A stretch of DNA of 64,000 nt from Clostridium sulfidigenes (GTDB lineage: Bacteria > Bacillota > Clostridia > Clostridiales > Clostridiaceae). Positions 40,253 to 49,349 of the stretch are shown piece after piece (the first letter of the stretch is position 1; every line of letters starts with the position of its first letter). The stretch covers positions 5 to 64,004 of the forward strand of contig NZ_JPMD01000035.1 of the NCBI RefSeq assembly GCF_000732635.1, given 5' to 3'. The notes below the pieces were generated by a model. It made no database searches and had not been told where the DNA came from. It saw nothing but the letters and a program-made list of their open reading frames with translations. A program made the translations under genes and the position numbers.

Positions 40253-41422
40253 ATGTATAAAAAAAGAGAAACTTTTTTACCTTATGCAGTGCCGCTAATT
40301 GATGATGAAGATATAAATGAGGTTGTAGAAACATTAAAATCAGGCTGGGTAGCTAAAGGACCAAGAACTATAGAATTTGAAAAGAGATTTGCAGAATATA
40401 CAGGTGCTAAATATGCTGTTGCTATGAATTCTGCTACAGCTGCATTACATATTGCTTTGATAGCTGGGGGAGTTAAACCAGGAGATGAAGTTATAACAAC
40501 TCCAATTACTTTTGCAGCTACAGCTAATACAATAATTCATGTAGGAGCAACTCCTGTATTTGTAGATGTAGATCCAGAAACATTTTGTATAGATGCAAAT
40601 AAGATAGAAGAGAAGATAACAGATAAAACTACTGCTATAGTTCCAGTACATTATACAGGTCATGCTTGTGATATGGATAAAATTAGAGCTATAGCAGAAA
40701 AATATGATCTTTTCGTATCAGAAGATGCAGCTCATGCAATTGATACTTTTTATAAGGGTGATTTAATAGGTAAAAAAGGTGATTGTGCATCCTTTAGTTT
40801 CTATGCAACTAAAAATATATGTACAGGCGAAGGTGGAATGCTTACAACTAACAGTGAAGACATAGCTGAAAAAGCAAGAGTAATGTCAACTCATGGTATG
40901 AGCAAAGCAGCATGGAATAGATATGGAAAAGGTGGAGCTTGGAGATATGATATAGAATATCCAGGTCATAAGTATAATATGTTCGACATTCAAGCAGCTC
41001 TTGCGAAGACACAAATGAATAAATTATCTGCAATGCAAGATAGAAGGAAAGAAATTGTAAAAAAATATGAAGAAGGCTTTTCTATGCTTGATGGAATTAA
41101 ACTTCCACCAGAAGCAGATTATACTACCCATTCTTGGCATCTTTATGTAGTAAGACTAGAGCTCGATAAACTTACAATTGATAGAGATAAGTTTATAGAA
41201 CTTATGGGAGAAGCTAACATAGGTACCAGTGTTCATTTTATACCAGTACATTTAATGAGCTATTATAGAGAGAATTTTGGTTATAAGGAAGGCGATTTTC
41301 CAGTAGCTGAAAGTTACTTTGATACTATACTTTCATTACCATTGTATCCAAAGATGACAGATGAAGATGTTCAAGATGTAATTAATACAGTTACACATAT
41401 TATAAGTAATTACCATAAATAA
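40253..41422 (+). CDS. DegT/DnrJ/EryC1/StrS nucleotide-sugar aminotransferase
   Basis: PLP-dependent sugar aminotransferase, 389 residues. Marks include FLPYAVPLIDDEDINEV, AMNSATAALHIAL, ITFAATANTIIHVGATPVF, SEDAAHAIDT and the PLP lysine of SFYATKNICTGEGG at about residue 187. It would transfer an amino group to a keto-sugar made by the oxidoreductase (C3, WbpE-like) or by the 4,6-dehydratase (C4, PglE-like); the context allows both. GGAG precedes the ATG. Last gene of the long operon, followed by a hairpin. Confidence 0.92.
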   Translation: MYKKRETFLPYAVPLIDDEDINEVVETLKSGWVAKGPRTIEFEKRFAEYTGAKYAVAMNSATAALHIALIAGGVKPGDEVITTPITFAATANTIIHVGATPVFVDVDPETFCIDANKIEEKITDKTTAIVPVHYTGHACDMDKIRAIAEKYDLFVSEDAAHAIDTFYKGDLIGKKGDCASFSFYATKNICTGEGGMLTTNSEDIAEKARVMSTHGMSKAAWNRYGKGGAWRYDIEYPGHKYNMFDIQAALAKTQMNKLSAMQDRRKEIVKKYEEGFSMLDGIKLPPEADYTTHSWHLYVVRLELDKLTIDRDKFIELMGEANIGTSVHFIPVHLMSYYRENFGYKEGDFPVAESYFDTILSLPLYPKMTDEDVQDVINTVTHIISNYHK

Positions 41423-41431
41423 ATATAAGAG

Positions 41432-41470
41432 TTAAAGGATCTAGTTTTCATATGGAATTAGATCTTTTAA
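41432..41470 (+). terminator. Probable terminator after the aminotransferase gene
   Basis: Stem TTAAAGGATCTA/TAGATCTTTTAA (one G-T pair) at 41432-41470, followed by TTTATAATTT. The T run is short, so some read-through is possible. Confidence 0.6.
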
Positions 41471-41617
41471 TTTATAATTTAACAAAAGAGATGAAAAATA
41501 ATTAAATTTGTATGAAATATAGGCATAAATATATATATTTATATTACAAATTCACATAATATAGATATGTAATAATAAATTCATAATAATTTAAAAATAT
41601 TTTTTTTATGAAATAAA

Positions 41618-41626
41618 TGATATAAT
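41618..41626 (+). promoter_or_regulatory. Extended -10 promoter of the sugar transferase gene
   Basis: TG-A-TATAAT at 41618-41626, preceded by a run of eight T. Transcription would begin near 41633, about 24 bases before the TTG start codon. No good -35 is visible. Confidence 0.55.
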
Positions 41627-41656
41627 AATTTTGTGTTCGTACAAGGAGGAATTATT

Positions 41657-42307
41657 TTGGAGAACAATATAGTAATAGATATAAAGGAAAAAATAGAGAA
41701 TAAAAAAATTCAATTTGGAGTAAAAAGAATTTTTGATATTATATTATCTTTTATAGGTATAGTGATATTACTTCCAATATATTTAGTTATTGCTATAGCA
41801 ATAAAACTAGATAGTAAGGGGCCAGTATTATTTAAGCAAATTAGAGTAGGAAAAGATAGAAGAAATTTCACCATATATAAATTCAGAACTATGGTGGTAT
41901 CAGCTGAAAGTAAGAGAGAATTACAAATAGACCCAACTAATATGGATAACTTTGTATTTCAGAGTAAGAGTGATAATAGAATCACAAAAGTAGGTAGTTT
42001 TTTGAGAAACACAAGCCTTGATGAAATACCACAACTATTTAATGTTTTATTTGGCCATATGAGCTTAGTTGGACCAAGACCTGAAATACCTGAAGTTGTA
42101 AAATATTATCCAGAAAACTATTATCAAAGATTATTAGTATTACCTGGAATAACAGGACTTGCACAGGTTAGTGGAAGAGGAGAAATAGAATTAGGAAAAA
42201 CTATTTACTATGATTTAACTTATATATGTAACTTTTCTATTTGGTACGATATAAAAATATTATTTACTACTTTTTTTAAAGTATTTAAGAGAGAGGGAGC
42301 TTTTTAA
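41657..42307 (+). CDS. Undecaprenyl-phosphate sugar-1-phosphate transferase
   Basis: Initiating enzyme that places the first sugar phosphate on the lipid carrier. The 216-residue protein has one N-terminal membrane helix (about residues 22-47, IFDIILSFIGIVILLP) and the bacterial sugar transferase domain with KGPVLFKQIRVGKDRR, YKFRTM, SLDEIPQLFNVL and VGPRPE. This is the short form without the extra N-terminal helices of WcaJ. I assign a TTG start at 41657 because AAGGAGG ends seven bases before it; no ATG fits. It has its own promoter and stands at the right end of the locus. Confidence 0.9.
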   Translation: MENNIVIDIKEKIENKKIQFGVKRIFDIILSFIGIVILLPIYLVIAIAIKLDSKGPVLFKQIRVGKDRRNFTIYKFRTMVVSAESKRELQIDPTNMDNFVFQSKSDNRITKVGSFLRNTSLDEIPQLFNVLFGHMSLVGPRPEIPEVVKYYPENYYQRLLVLPGITGLAQVSGRGEIELGKTIYYDLTYICNFSIWYDIKILFTTFFKVFKREGAF

Positions 42308-42507
42308 AGATAGAATAGAAATAATTATTTTAGGTTTATACAAGGTTATATACTAAAAGAAAACAGATGTAGTTATAAAGAACAATAGCGCGAACACAGC
42401 TATAATAGTGATAAATATAAATAAATATAGAATTAATTTGTGATGTACCTTTCATATATATTAAAATTTTAATATACATGTTGATTTAGTAGGGGAGGGG
42501 TAGAATC

Positions 42508-43392
42508 GTGGACAAGAGTAGCAATAAAATTAAGGGAATTTTTTATATTGCAATAGCATCTATAGCCTTTGGAATAATGCCCATTTTAGCAAAGCTTGCA
42601 TATAAAGGTGGTGCAAATCCAATAAATACCTTAGCTCTAAGGTTTACTTTTGCATCAATAATACTGTTTATATATATAAAAACTAAAAAACTTTCACTTA
42701 GGGTAAGTAAAGAACAAATAAAACTTATATTATTTATGGGAGTGATAGGATATTCTATGACATCTATACTATTATTCATAGCCTATAATTATATAGATGT
42801 AGGTATAGCAGGAATGATATTACATACATATCCTTTAATGGTTATGATTTTATCCATAATAATATACAAAGAAAAATTTAAATTAAAAAAGTTCTTATAT
42901 TTGATGGTAACTACTATAGGTGTATTTATAATGTTAGATATTAAGGTTGGAAGCATTAATACTATTGGAGTAGTATTGGTATTGTTATCTGCATTATGTT
43001 ATGCTATATACGTTCTAGGCGCTTCTAATGATAAAGTTAAAAATATAGATAGTTATGTTATGACATTCTACATATCTATTATTTCAGCAATAGTTGGAAG
43101 TACTACAGGAATTGTTACTAATAGTTTTAATAATCCAATCAATTTTTATGGAATTATATCTATATTGTTGATTGCATTTATATCTACCGTTGTTGCATTA
43201 ATGGCATTCCTAAAAGGAGTAAAGTTAATAGGGCCGACTAATTCGGCTATTTTTAGTGCTTTAGAGCCTATAGTATCTTTAGTTTTAGGAGTTATTATTT
43301 TAGGAGAATCCATATCTTTTAAAATAATAATTGGAAGTACTATTATTATCTTAGCCATGATTGAATTGGCTAAGGATACCATTAGGAATTAA
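42508..43392 (+). CDS. EamA/DMT family transporter
   Basis: Ten-helix transporter of the drug/metabolite superfamily, 294 residues, with two EamA repeats (the first begins IAIASIAFGIMPILAKLAY, the second SALCYAIYVLGAS). The motif ALEPIVSLVLGVIILGESIS near the end is characteristic. It starts at a GTG with GGGGAGGGG seven bases upstream. Substrate unknown. It stands alone between the polysaccharide locus and the hut operon, followed by a strong terminator. A second, only distantly similar EamA protein is at 59921. Confidence 0.85.
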   Translation: MDKSSNKIKGIFYIAIASIAFGIMPILAKLAYKGGANPINTLALRFTFASIILFIYIKTKKLSLRVSKEQIKLILFMGVIGYSMTSILLFIAYNYIDVGIAGMILHTYPLMVMILSIIIYKEKFKLKKFLYLMVTTIGVFIMLDIKVGSINTIGVVLVLLSALCYAIYVLGASNDKVKNIDSYVMTFYISIISAIVGSTTGIVTNSFNNPINFYGIISILLIAFISTVVALMAFLKGVKLIGPTNSAIFSALEPIVSLVLGVIILGESISFKIIIGSTIIILAMIELAKDTIRN

Positions 43393-43393
43393 G

Positions 43394-43440
43394 AAGACTG
43401 TATCAGTGTAATTTGCAAAACTATTCTGATACAGTCTTTT
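43394..43440 (+). terminator. Terminator after the EamA transporter
   Basis: A perfect 13-bp stem AAGACTGTATCAG/CTGATACAGTCTT at 43394-43438, followed by TT. Confidence 0.85.
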
Positions 43441-43618
43441 AAGATTATATAATTATATATAAAAAATGAAATAGTATAAATTTTTTTGTTTATACAGTAT
43501 AGAAGAATAATACTATTTTAACACTTTATTTAGCTAAATAACTAATTCTTTAGTAAGTTAAAATGATAATACATTAAAAATATTCATAATATTCCGACGA
43601 GGTAATTAAAAGGTTATT

Positions 43619-43647
43619 TTGATTTTATAAAGAATAGTAATTATATA
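43619..43647 (+). promoter_or_regulatory. Candidate hut operon promoter
   Basis: TTGATT (43619-43624), 17 bases, TATATA (43642-43647), with a leader of about 23 bases. A second weak candidate (TTGTTT near 43487) lies further upstream, close to an ATAGTAT...ATACTAT inverted repeat that might be an operator. Neither is strong. Confidence 0.4.
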
Positions 43648-43676
43648 GGGAAGTATATTGTAAAGGGGAGATATTA

Positions 43677-45200
43677 ATGAATAAAGTAATAATCAATGGA
43701 AATGACTTAAGACTTGAAGATATAGTAAATGTGGCTAGAAATAATTATCAAGTTGAGCTTAGTGAAGAAGCCATAAAAAGAGTAGAAAAATCTAGAGGAA
43801 TTGTAGATAAAATTGTTGAAGAAGATAGAGTAGTCTATGGAATAACTACAGGGTTTGGAAAATTTTCTGATGTATCTATATCAGGTGAAGATTGTAAAAC
43901 TCTTCAAAGAAATTTAATTATATCTCATGCTTGTGGCTTTGGCAACAGCCTTGATACAGATATAGTAAGAACAATAATTTTGCTTAGAGCTAATGCTTTA
44001 TCCAAAGGATACTCAGGAATAAGATTATCAACACTACAAACCTTGGTGGCTATGCTAAATAAGGGAGTTCATCCAGTAATACCGGAGAAAGGGTCTTTAG
44101 GAGCATCTGGTGATTTAGCACCATTATCTCATATGGTATTACCAATGTTAGGAGAAGGAGAAGCTGAGTATCAGGGTAAAATAATAAGTGGTAGAGAAGC
44201 TATGAATAAAGCTGGTATAGAAGTAGTTCAATTAATAGCTAAAGAAGGCCTTGCATTAATTAACGGTACTCAAGTTATGACTGCTGTTGGAGCTTTGGCT
44301 TTATGGGATGGAATAAACTTAATTAAGAGTGGCGATATAGCTGCTGCATTAACAGTAGAAGCACTAAGAGGAATAAGAGATGCTTTTGATTTAAGAACTC
44401 ATAACATACGTCCTCATGAAGGACAAATTGAAACAGCAAAGAACATATTAGCTTTAGTAGATGGAAGTTCTCTTGTGACATCTCAAGGGGAAATTAGAGT
44501 ACAGGATGCATATACCTTAAGATGTATACCACAAATTCATGGAGCTTCTAAGGATGCATTAAATTATGCAAAACATAAAGTAGAAATAGAGATTAATTCA
44601 GTAACGGATAACCCAATAGTAACAGAGGAAGGAGACGTTATTTCAGGAGGAAACTTCCATGGTCAACCTATGGCATTAACTTTTGACTTCTTAGGTATAG
44701 CTATGAGTGAAATTGCCAATGTATCTGAAAGAAGACTTGAAAGATTAATTAACTATCAATTAAATGATCTTCCAGCTTTTCTTGTTAAACATGGTGGCTT
44801 AAATTCTGGATTTATGATAACTCAATATGCAGCAGCAGCTTTAGTTTCTGAAAATAAAATCCTTGCTCATCCTGCTAGTGTTGATTCAATACCTTCTTCT
44901 GCAAACCAAGAAGATCATGTTAGCATGGGTACAATAGCAGCTAGAAAAGCAAGAGATATAATAAGAAATGCAGAGAGAGTAGTAGCTACTGAAATTTTAG
45001 CAGCATGTCAAGCTATCGATTTTAGAGAGGATTATACTTTAGGTAAAGGAACTAAGGTTGCCTATGAATCAGTTAGAGACGTAGTTAACTTTATAGAAAA
45101 TGATGTAGTTATGTATAAAGAGATAGATAAGGTTACAGATCTTCTTCGTAGTGGAGAACTAGCTAATAAAGTTGAAGAAGTGGTTAAGGTTAATTATTAA
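43677..45200 (+). CDS. hutH: Histidine ammonia-lyase
   Basis: Deaminates histidine to urocanate, the first step of histidine degradation. The 507-residue protein has the self-forming MIO cofactor triad Ala-Ser-Gly in GSLGASGDLAPLS (about residues 143-145), plus the tyrosine-containing VYGITTGFG and the region SIPSSANQEDHVSMG. Length is normal. AAGGGGAG precedes the ATG. It heads an operon with ftcD, hutI and fchA; no urocanate hydratase gene follows. Confidence 0.97.
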   Translation: MNKVIINGNDLRLEDIVNVARNNYQVELSEEAIKRVEKSRGIVDKIVEEDRVVYGITTGFGKFSDVSISGEDCKTLQRNLIISHACGFGNSLDTDIVRTIILLRANALSKGYSGIRLSTLQTLVAMLNKGVHPVIPEKGSLGASGDLAPLSHMVLPMLGEGEAEYQGKIISGREAMNKAGIEVVQLIAKEGLALINGTQVMTAVGALALWDGINLIKSGDIAAALTVEALRGIRDAFDLRTHNIRPHEGQIETAKNILALVDGSSLVTSQGEIRVQDAYTLRCIPQIHGASKDALNYAKHKVEIEINSVTDNPIVTEEGDVISGGNFHGQPMALTFDFLGIAMSEIANVSERRLERLINYQLNDLPAFLVKHGGLNSGFMITQYAAAALVSENKILAHPASVDSIPSSANQEDHVSMGTIAARKARDIIRNAERVVATEILAACQAIDFREDYTLGKGTKVAYESVRDVVNFIENDVVMYKEIDKVTDLLRSGELANKVEEVVKVNY

Positions 45201-45254
45201 TACAACCATAGAGACTTTAAAGAATTAGTATATTATAATTTAAAAATAAAAAGT

Positions 45255-45288
45255 GATACCAATATCTATAAATACAGGTATTGGTATC
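45255..45288. other. Intercistronic hairpin between hutH and ftcD
   Basis: Stem GATACCAATA/TATTGGTATC (10 bp) at 45255-45288 followed by AACTACAAA rather than T. It is probably not a terminator; it could protect or process the mRNA between the genes. Confidence 0.5.
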
Positions 45289-45316
45289 AACTACAAATAA
45301 ATAGGAGGAGTTAATT

Positions 45317-46213
45317 ATGGCAAGAATAGTAGAATGTATACCTAACTTTAGTGAAGGTAGAGACAAGGAAAAAATTGAAGCTATAGTAAATGTATTTAGA
45401 GGAGTAGAGGGAGTAAAGTTACTAGACTATTCTAGTGATGCAGACCATAATAGATCTGTTGTTACTGTTGTAGGGGAACCAGAAGCTCTAGAGAAAGCCA
45501 TAATAAATATGGCAGAAAAGGTTTATGAGAATATAGATATGAGTGCTCATACAGGAGCTCATCCAAGAATGGGAGCTCTAGATGTAGTTCCATTTGTACC
45601 TATAGATGGAATTACTATGGAAGAGTGTGTAGAAATAGCTAATAGAGTAGGTAAAGTAATTGCAGAAAGATTTAATATTCCAGTATATTTATATGAAAAA
45701 GCAGCTACAGCTTCACATAGAGAAAATTTAGCAACGGTAAGAAAAGGTCAATATGAAGGCTTCTTTGAAAAAATAAAAGAAGATAAATGGGCACCAGACT
45801 ATGGTCCAAAAGAAGTTAATGTTAAGGGTGGATGCGTTGCTATTGCTGCAAGACAACCTTTAGTAGCCTTCAATGTAAATTTAGGCACAGACAATTTACA
45901 AATAGCAGATACCATTGCTAAGACAGTTAGACATTTAGGTGGTGGATTAAGATTTGCAAAGGCTATGGGAGTAATGCTTGAAGATAGAAATATAGCACAA
46001 GTATCTATGAACTTAGTAAACTATGAAAAAACAGCAGTATACAGAGCTTTTGAAATGGTTAAGATGGAAGCAAAACGCTATGGAGTACCAGTAGTTGGTA
46101 GTGAAGTTATAGGACTTGTACCAATGGCTGCTTTAATCAATAGTGCTGAGTACTATCTTCAAATAGAAAATTTCTCAATGGATCAAATACTAGAAAGAAG
46201 AATAAGCGAATAA
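45317..46213 (+). CDS. ftcD: Glutamate formimidoyltransferase
   Basis: Transfers the formimino group of formiminoglutamate to tetrahydrofolate, giving glutamate. The 298-residue protein is the single-domain bacterial form corresponding to the N-terminal half of mammalian FTCD. Recognisable segments: ECIPNFSEGRD, HTGAHPRMGALDVVPFVP, GGLRFAKAMG. AGGAGGAG precedes the ATG. In this operon the cyclodeaminase half is provided by fchA at 47510. Confidence 0.95.
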   Translation: MARIVECIPNFSEGRDKEKIEAIVNVFRGVEGVKLLDYSSDADHNRSVVTVVGEPEALEKAIINMAEKVYENIDMSAHTGAHPRMGALDVVPFVPIDGITMEECVEIANRVGKVIAERFNIPVYLYEKAATASHRENLATVRKGQYEGFFEKIKEDKWAPDYGPKEVNVKGGCVAIAARQPLVAFNVNLGTDNLQIADTIAKTVRHLGGGLRFAKAMGVMLEDRNIAQVSMNLVNYEKTAVYRAFEMVKMEAKRYGVPVVGSEVIGLVPMAALINSAEYYLQIENFSMDQILERRISE

Positions 46214-46235
46214 AATAGCTTAGGAGTTGAAAGAC

Positions 46236-47483
46236 ATGTCTATATTAATTAAGAATATTGATTGCCTGGTTACCTGTGAAGGTAGCCATAGAAAAAAAGG
46301 CAAGGAAATGAATGATGCCAATATCATAGAAAATGGTTTTGTATTTATAGAAAACGATATAATATCTGCTGTAGGAAAAGATGAGGAATATAAATCCTAT
46401 ATAGATGAAGATACCATAATTATTAGTGGTAAAGGCAAAACAGTTACACCGGGACTTGTAGATCCCCATACTCATTTAGTTTATAGCGGAAGTCGTGAAA
46501 ATGAATTACCTCTAAAATTAAATAAGGTAGGATATATTGAAATCCTAAATATGGGTGGAGGAATATTAAGTACCGTAGAAAACACTAGGAAAGCATCTCT
46601 AGATGAATTAGTAGCAGAAGCTAAAAGTAGACTTAATATAATGTTAAATCACGGTACAACTACTGTAGAGAGTAAATCAGGCTATGGTTTAGACTTAGAG
46701 ACTGAGAAAAAAATATTAGAAGTAAATAAAAGATTAGATAAGACTCATCCAATAGATGTGGTATCTACTTTTATGGGAGCCCACGCTATTCCTAAGGAAT
46801 ATAAAGGTGATAGAGAAGGTTTTATAAAACTTATAATAGAAGAAATGATACCAGGCATAGCAAAAGAAAGTTTAGCAGAATTTATAGATTGCTTCTGTGA
46901 AGAAGGAGTATTCACTACTGAGGAATGTAGAAAAATCCTTGAAAAGGGTAGAGAATATGGAATGAAACTCAAGCTTCATGGTGATGAAGTTGAATCTGTT
47001 AAGGGAGCAGAGCTTGCAGGAGAGTTAAAATGTATTTCAGCAGAGCATTTAATAGCAGCTTCGGATGAAGGAATAAAGGCTTTAAGTGAAAATGATGTAG
47101 TAGCGGTATTACTACCATCTACAGCTTTCTACTTAATGCTTGGTAAGTTTGCAAGAGCAAGAGATATGATTGATAATAACGTGGCCGTTGCTCTTGCTAC
47201 AGATTGTAACCCAGGAACATCTCCTACTGAATCCATGCAAAATGTTATGACCTTTGCATGTTTCGGGATGAGAATGCTTCCTAATGAGATAATCAATGCT
47301 ATGACTATAAATGCAGCTTGTGCTATTAATAGAGAAAAATCTGTAGGTTCTATAGAAAAAGGTAAAAAGGCCGATATAGCTATATTTAATAGCAAAAACT
47401 TAAATTATCTAGTTTATCACTTTGGAATAAATTCTATAGACAAGGTAATAAAAAATGGTAAGATAGTTGTAGATAGAGAATAA
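46236..47483 (+). CDS. hutI: Imidazolonepropionase
   Basis: Metal-dependent hydrolase that opens imidazolone propionate to N-formimino-glutamate. The 415-residue protein has the amidohydrolase metal motif DPHTHLVYSG at about residues 76-85, further His in FMGAHAIP and LKLHGDE, ISAEHLIA, and the metal Asp in ATDCNPGT. I choose the ATG at 46236, nine bases after TTAGGAG; a TTG at 46227 overlaps that site. Its substrate requires urocanate hydratase, whose gene is not in the window. Confidence 0.96.
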   Translation: MSILIKNIDCLVTCEGSHRKKGKEMNDANIIENGFVFIENDIISAVGKDEEYKSYIDEDTIIISGKGKTVTPGLVDPHTHLVYSGSRENELPLKLNKVGYIEILNMGGGILSTVENTRKASLDELVAEAKSRLNIMLNHGTTTVESKSGYGLDLETEKKILEVNKRLDKTHPIDVVSTFMGAHAIPKEYKGDREGFIKLIIEEMIPGIAKESLAEFIDCFCEEGVFTTEECRKILEKGREYGMKLKLHGDEVESVKGAELAGELKCISAEHLIAASDEGIKALSENDVVAVLLPSTAFYLMLGKFARARDMIDNNVAVALATDCNPGTSPTESMQNVMTFACFGMRMLPNEIINAMTINAACAINREKSVGSIEKGKKADIAIFNSKNLNYLVYHFGINSIDKVIKNGKIVVDRE

Positions 47484-47509
47484 AATAAGTAATTATAGGA
47501 GGAATATTT

Positions 47510-48145
47510 ATGTTAGATACAAAAACTGTGAGAGAGTTTATTGGAGAATTAGGTTCAAATTCACCAGCTCCAGGTGGTGGAAGTGTAGCAGCTCTTTGTG
47601 CATCATTATCTAGTGCATTAGCATCGATGGTTTTTAACTTAACTGTAGGCAAAAAAGCTTATGAAGCATTAAATGAGGAAGAGAAAGCATTAGTAAATAA
47701 ATATTTAGAAGTATCAGGAAGAGAAAAGGATGAATTCTTAGACCTTATGAATGAAGATACAGAAGCTTTCAATGAACTTATGGCTGCATTTAAAATGCCT
47801 AAGGACACTGATGAAGAAAAAGCTGCAAGAAGTAGTAAAATACAATTAGGGTATAAGGCGGCAACACAAGTACCATTAAAAGTAGCAAGAAGATCCTATG
47901 AAATTTATGAAGGAATCCTTGTATGCGTTAAATATGGTAATAAAAATGCTATTTCTGATGGTGGTGTAGCAGCATTATTGGCTCAAAGTGCTATAGAAGG
48001 AGCAATTTTAAATGTAAAAATAAATCTTTCTTCTATAAAGGATGAAGCTTATACAGAGGAAATTAGAAGCGAATTAAAAAAATTAAGTGAAGATGGTATG
48101 AAAAAGCAAAAAGAGATATTAGCTATTGTAAATCAACATATGTAG
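47510..48145 (+). CDS. fchA: Formiminotetrahydrofolate cyclodeaminase / methenyl-THF cyclohydrolase
   Basis: Converts 5-formimino-THF to 5,10-methenyl-THF and ammonia, completing transfer of the histidine ring carbon to folate. The 211-residue helical protein has the family start FIGELGSNSPAPGGGSVAAL and SDGGVAALLAQSAIEGAILN. AGGAGGAA precedes the ATG. Last gene of the hut operon, followed by a terminator. Clostridial members are often named FchA. Confidence 0.93.
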   Translation: MLDTKTVREFIGELGSNSPAPGGGSVAALCASLSSALASMVFNLTVGKKAYEALNEEEKALVNKYLEVSGREKDEFLDLMNEDTEAFNELMAAFKMPKDTDEEKAARSSKIQLGYKAATQVPLKVARRSYEIYEGILVCVKYGNKNAISDGGVAALLAQSAIEGAILNVKINLSSIKDEAYTEEIRSELKKLSEDGMKKQKEILAIVNQHM

Positions 48146-48171
48146 CTTAAGATAATTACAAACACTATATT

Positions 48172-48222
48172 AAAGAGAATGTCTCAGGGAAGAATATCCA
48201 TTGAGTGCATTCTCTTTTTTAA
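48172..48222 (+). terminator. Terminator of the hut operon
   Basis: Stem AAAGAGAATG/CATTCTCTTT at 48172-48217 followed by TTT. Confidence 0.85.
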
Positions 48223-48416
48223 TAAGATTATTTTTATAAATATAGTTATAAATATGAAGAACTCACTGAATAATTTTTAAATTAATAAGACGCAGAGAAA
48301 CAATACCTCTAATTTTTATTACGCTAAGTTGCTAAGTTTTAAATCAATAATATTTGTGCAAATATGAGAATTATGCTTAAATGTAAAATAATGAAGGCGA
48401 TGAATGTAAAAATATG

Positions 48417-48445
48417 TTGACAAGTAAATATTTTTGTATTAAATT
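48417..48445 (+). promoter_or_regulatory. Candidate promoter region of the spoIIA operon
   Basis: TTGACA at 48417-48422 and TAAATT at 48440-48445, 17 bases apart, give a sigma-A-like pair in the 410-base gap before spoIIAA. In Bacillus this operon uses sigma-H; I could not find a convincing AGGA...GAAT pair with the right spacing. A perfect TATAAT at 48493-48498 without a -35 lies nearer the gene. The rest of 48223-48555 shows no ORF or hairpin. Confidence 0.35.
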
Positions 48446-48555
48446 TCTCAAATAAATTTTGGAAAAAACTGTAACGAATTAACAATATAGTGTATAATTA
48501 GTGTATGTTCTAAATGTAAAAATTTATGAATATAATATAGGTTGGAGGGAAGCAT

Positions 48556-48891
48556 ATGTTACTTAGGTTTGAACCATTAGATGACAAAATCGTAGTTACA
48601 CTTCAAGGAGAACTCGATCATCACAGTGCAGAAGAAGTTAGAACTAGGATTGATGATATTTTAGATAAAGATGGATATAAGGCTTTAATTTTCAATTTTT
48701 CTGGTGTGAATTTTATGGATAGTTCAGGAATTGGAGCAGTAATAGGAAGATATAAGAAGATGTCCTTAAGGGGTGGCAAGGTGTGCTTAACAAATGTCAC
48801 ACCTACAGTTAAGAGAATATTTGAACTTTCAGGTATGTTTAAAATAATTTCAATGTATGAAAATGTTGAAGAAGCACTAAGGAACATTTAG
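48556..48891 (+). CDS. spoIIAA: Anti-sigma F factor antagonist SpoIIAA
   Basis: STAS-domain protein that releases sigma-F by binding SpoIIAB once dephosphorylated by SpoIIE. The 111-residue length is typical. The phosphorylation site lies in [16 protein letters not shown], with the second Ser (Ser57) matching B. subtilis Ser58. GGAGGGAAG precedes the ATG. The stop codon overlaps the region of the spoIIAB ribosome site, so the genes are coupled. Confidence 0.97.
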   Translation: MLLRFEPLDDKIVVTLQGELDHHSAEEVRTRIDDILDKDGYKALIFNFSGVNFMDSSGIGAVIGRYKKMSLRGGKVCLTNVTPTVKRIFELSGMFKIISMYENVEEALRNI

Positions 48892-48908
48892 TGGGAGGAA
48901 TTAATGAT

Positions 48909-49340
48909 ATGGAAAATAAAATCAAAGTTGAATTTAGTAGTTTATCTAAAAATGAAAGCTTTGCAAGAGTTGTAATAGCAGCTTTTGCTGCGCAGTTAGA
49001 TCCTACATTAGACGAGCTTAGTGATATAAAAACTGCAGTATCAGAAGCAGTTACTAATGCAATTATTCATGGCTATGGCAATGAAAGTGAAGGTAACTTT
49101 GTAAAATTAGAGGCTACAATTATTGAAAATGAGTTTACAGTAAAAGTAATAGATAATGGTGCAGGAATAGATAATGTAGATATGGCAATGCAACCTTTAT
49201 ATACATCTAGACCTGACCTAGAGAGATCAGGAATGGGCTTTACAGTTATGGAAACTTTTATGGATAGCCTAATAGTAGAATCTGTAAAGGGTGAGGGAAC
49301 AACTGTAACAATGAAAAAAGCTTTCAACACTGTAAGATAG
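48909..49340 (+). CDS. spoIIAB: Anti-sigma F factor SpoIIAB
   Basis: GHKL serine kinase that binds and blocks sigma-F and phosphorylates SpoIIAA. The 143-residue protein has the N-box region [16 protein letters not shown]1-box VIDNGAGID, and [13 protein letters not shown] in the ATP lid. I use the ATG at 48909, ten bases after GGGAGG at 48893-48898; the frame extends upstream to the end of spoIIAA without a better start. Middle gene of the spoIIA operon. Confidence 0.97.
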   Translation: MENKIKVEFSSLSKNESFARVVIAAFAAQLDPTLDELSDIKTAVSEAVTNAIIHGYGNESEGNFVKLEATIIENEFTVKVIDNGAGIDNVDMAMQPLYTSRPDLERSGMGFTVMETFMDSLIVESVKGEGTTVTMKKAFNTVR

Positions 49341-49349
49341 GTGAAAAAT

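Noticed and set aside
42457..42476. 20-base palindrome TATATTAAAATTTTAATATA before the EamA gene as an operator
   Set aside because: It contains only A and T; such palindromes are expected by chance several times in 64 kb of this composition.
48223..48555. Sigma-H promoter for spoIIAA
   Set aside because: GGAAAAA and GAAT elements exist but not at the spacing known for sigma-H; only a weak sigma-A-like pair was kept.
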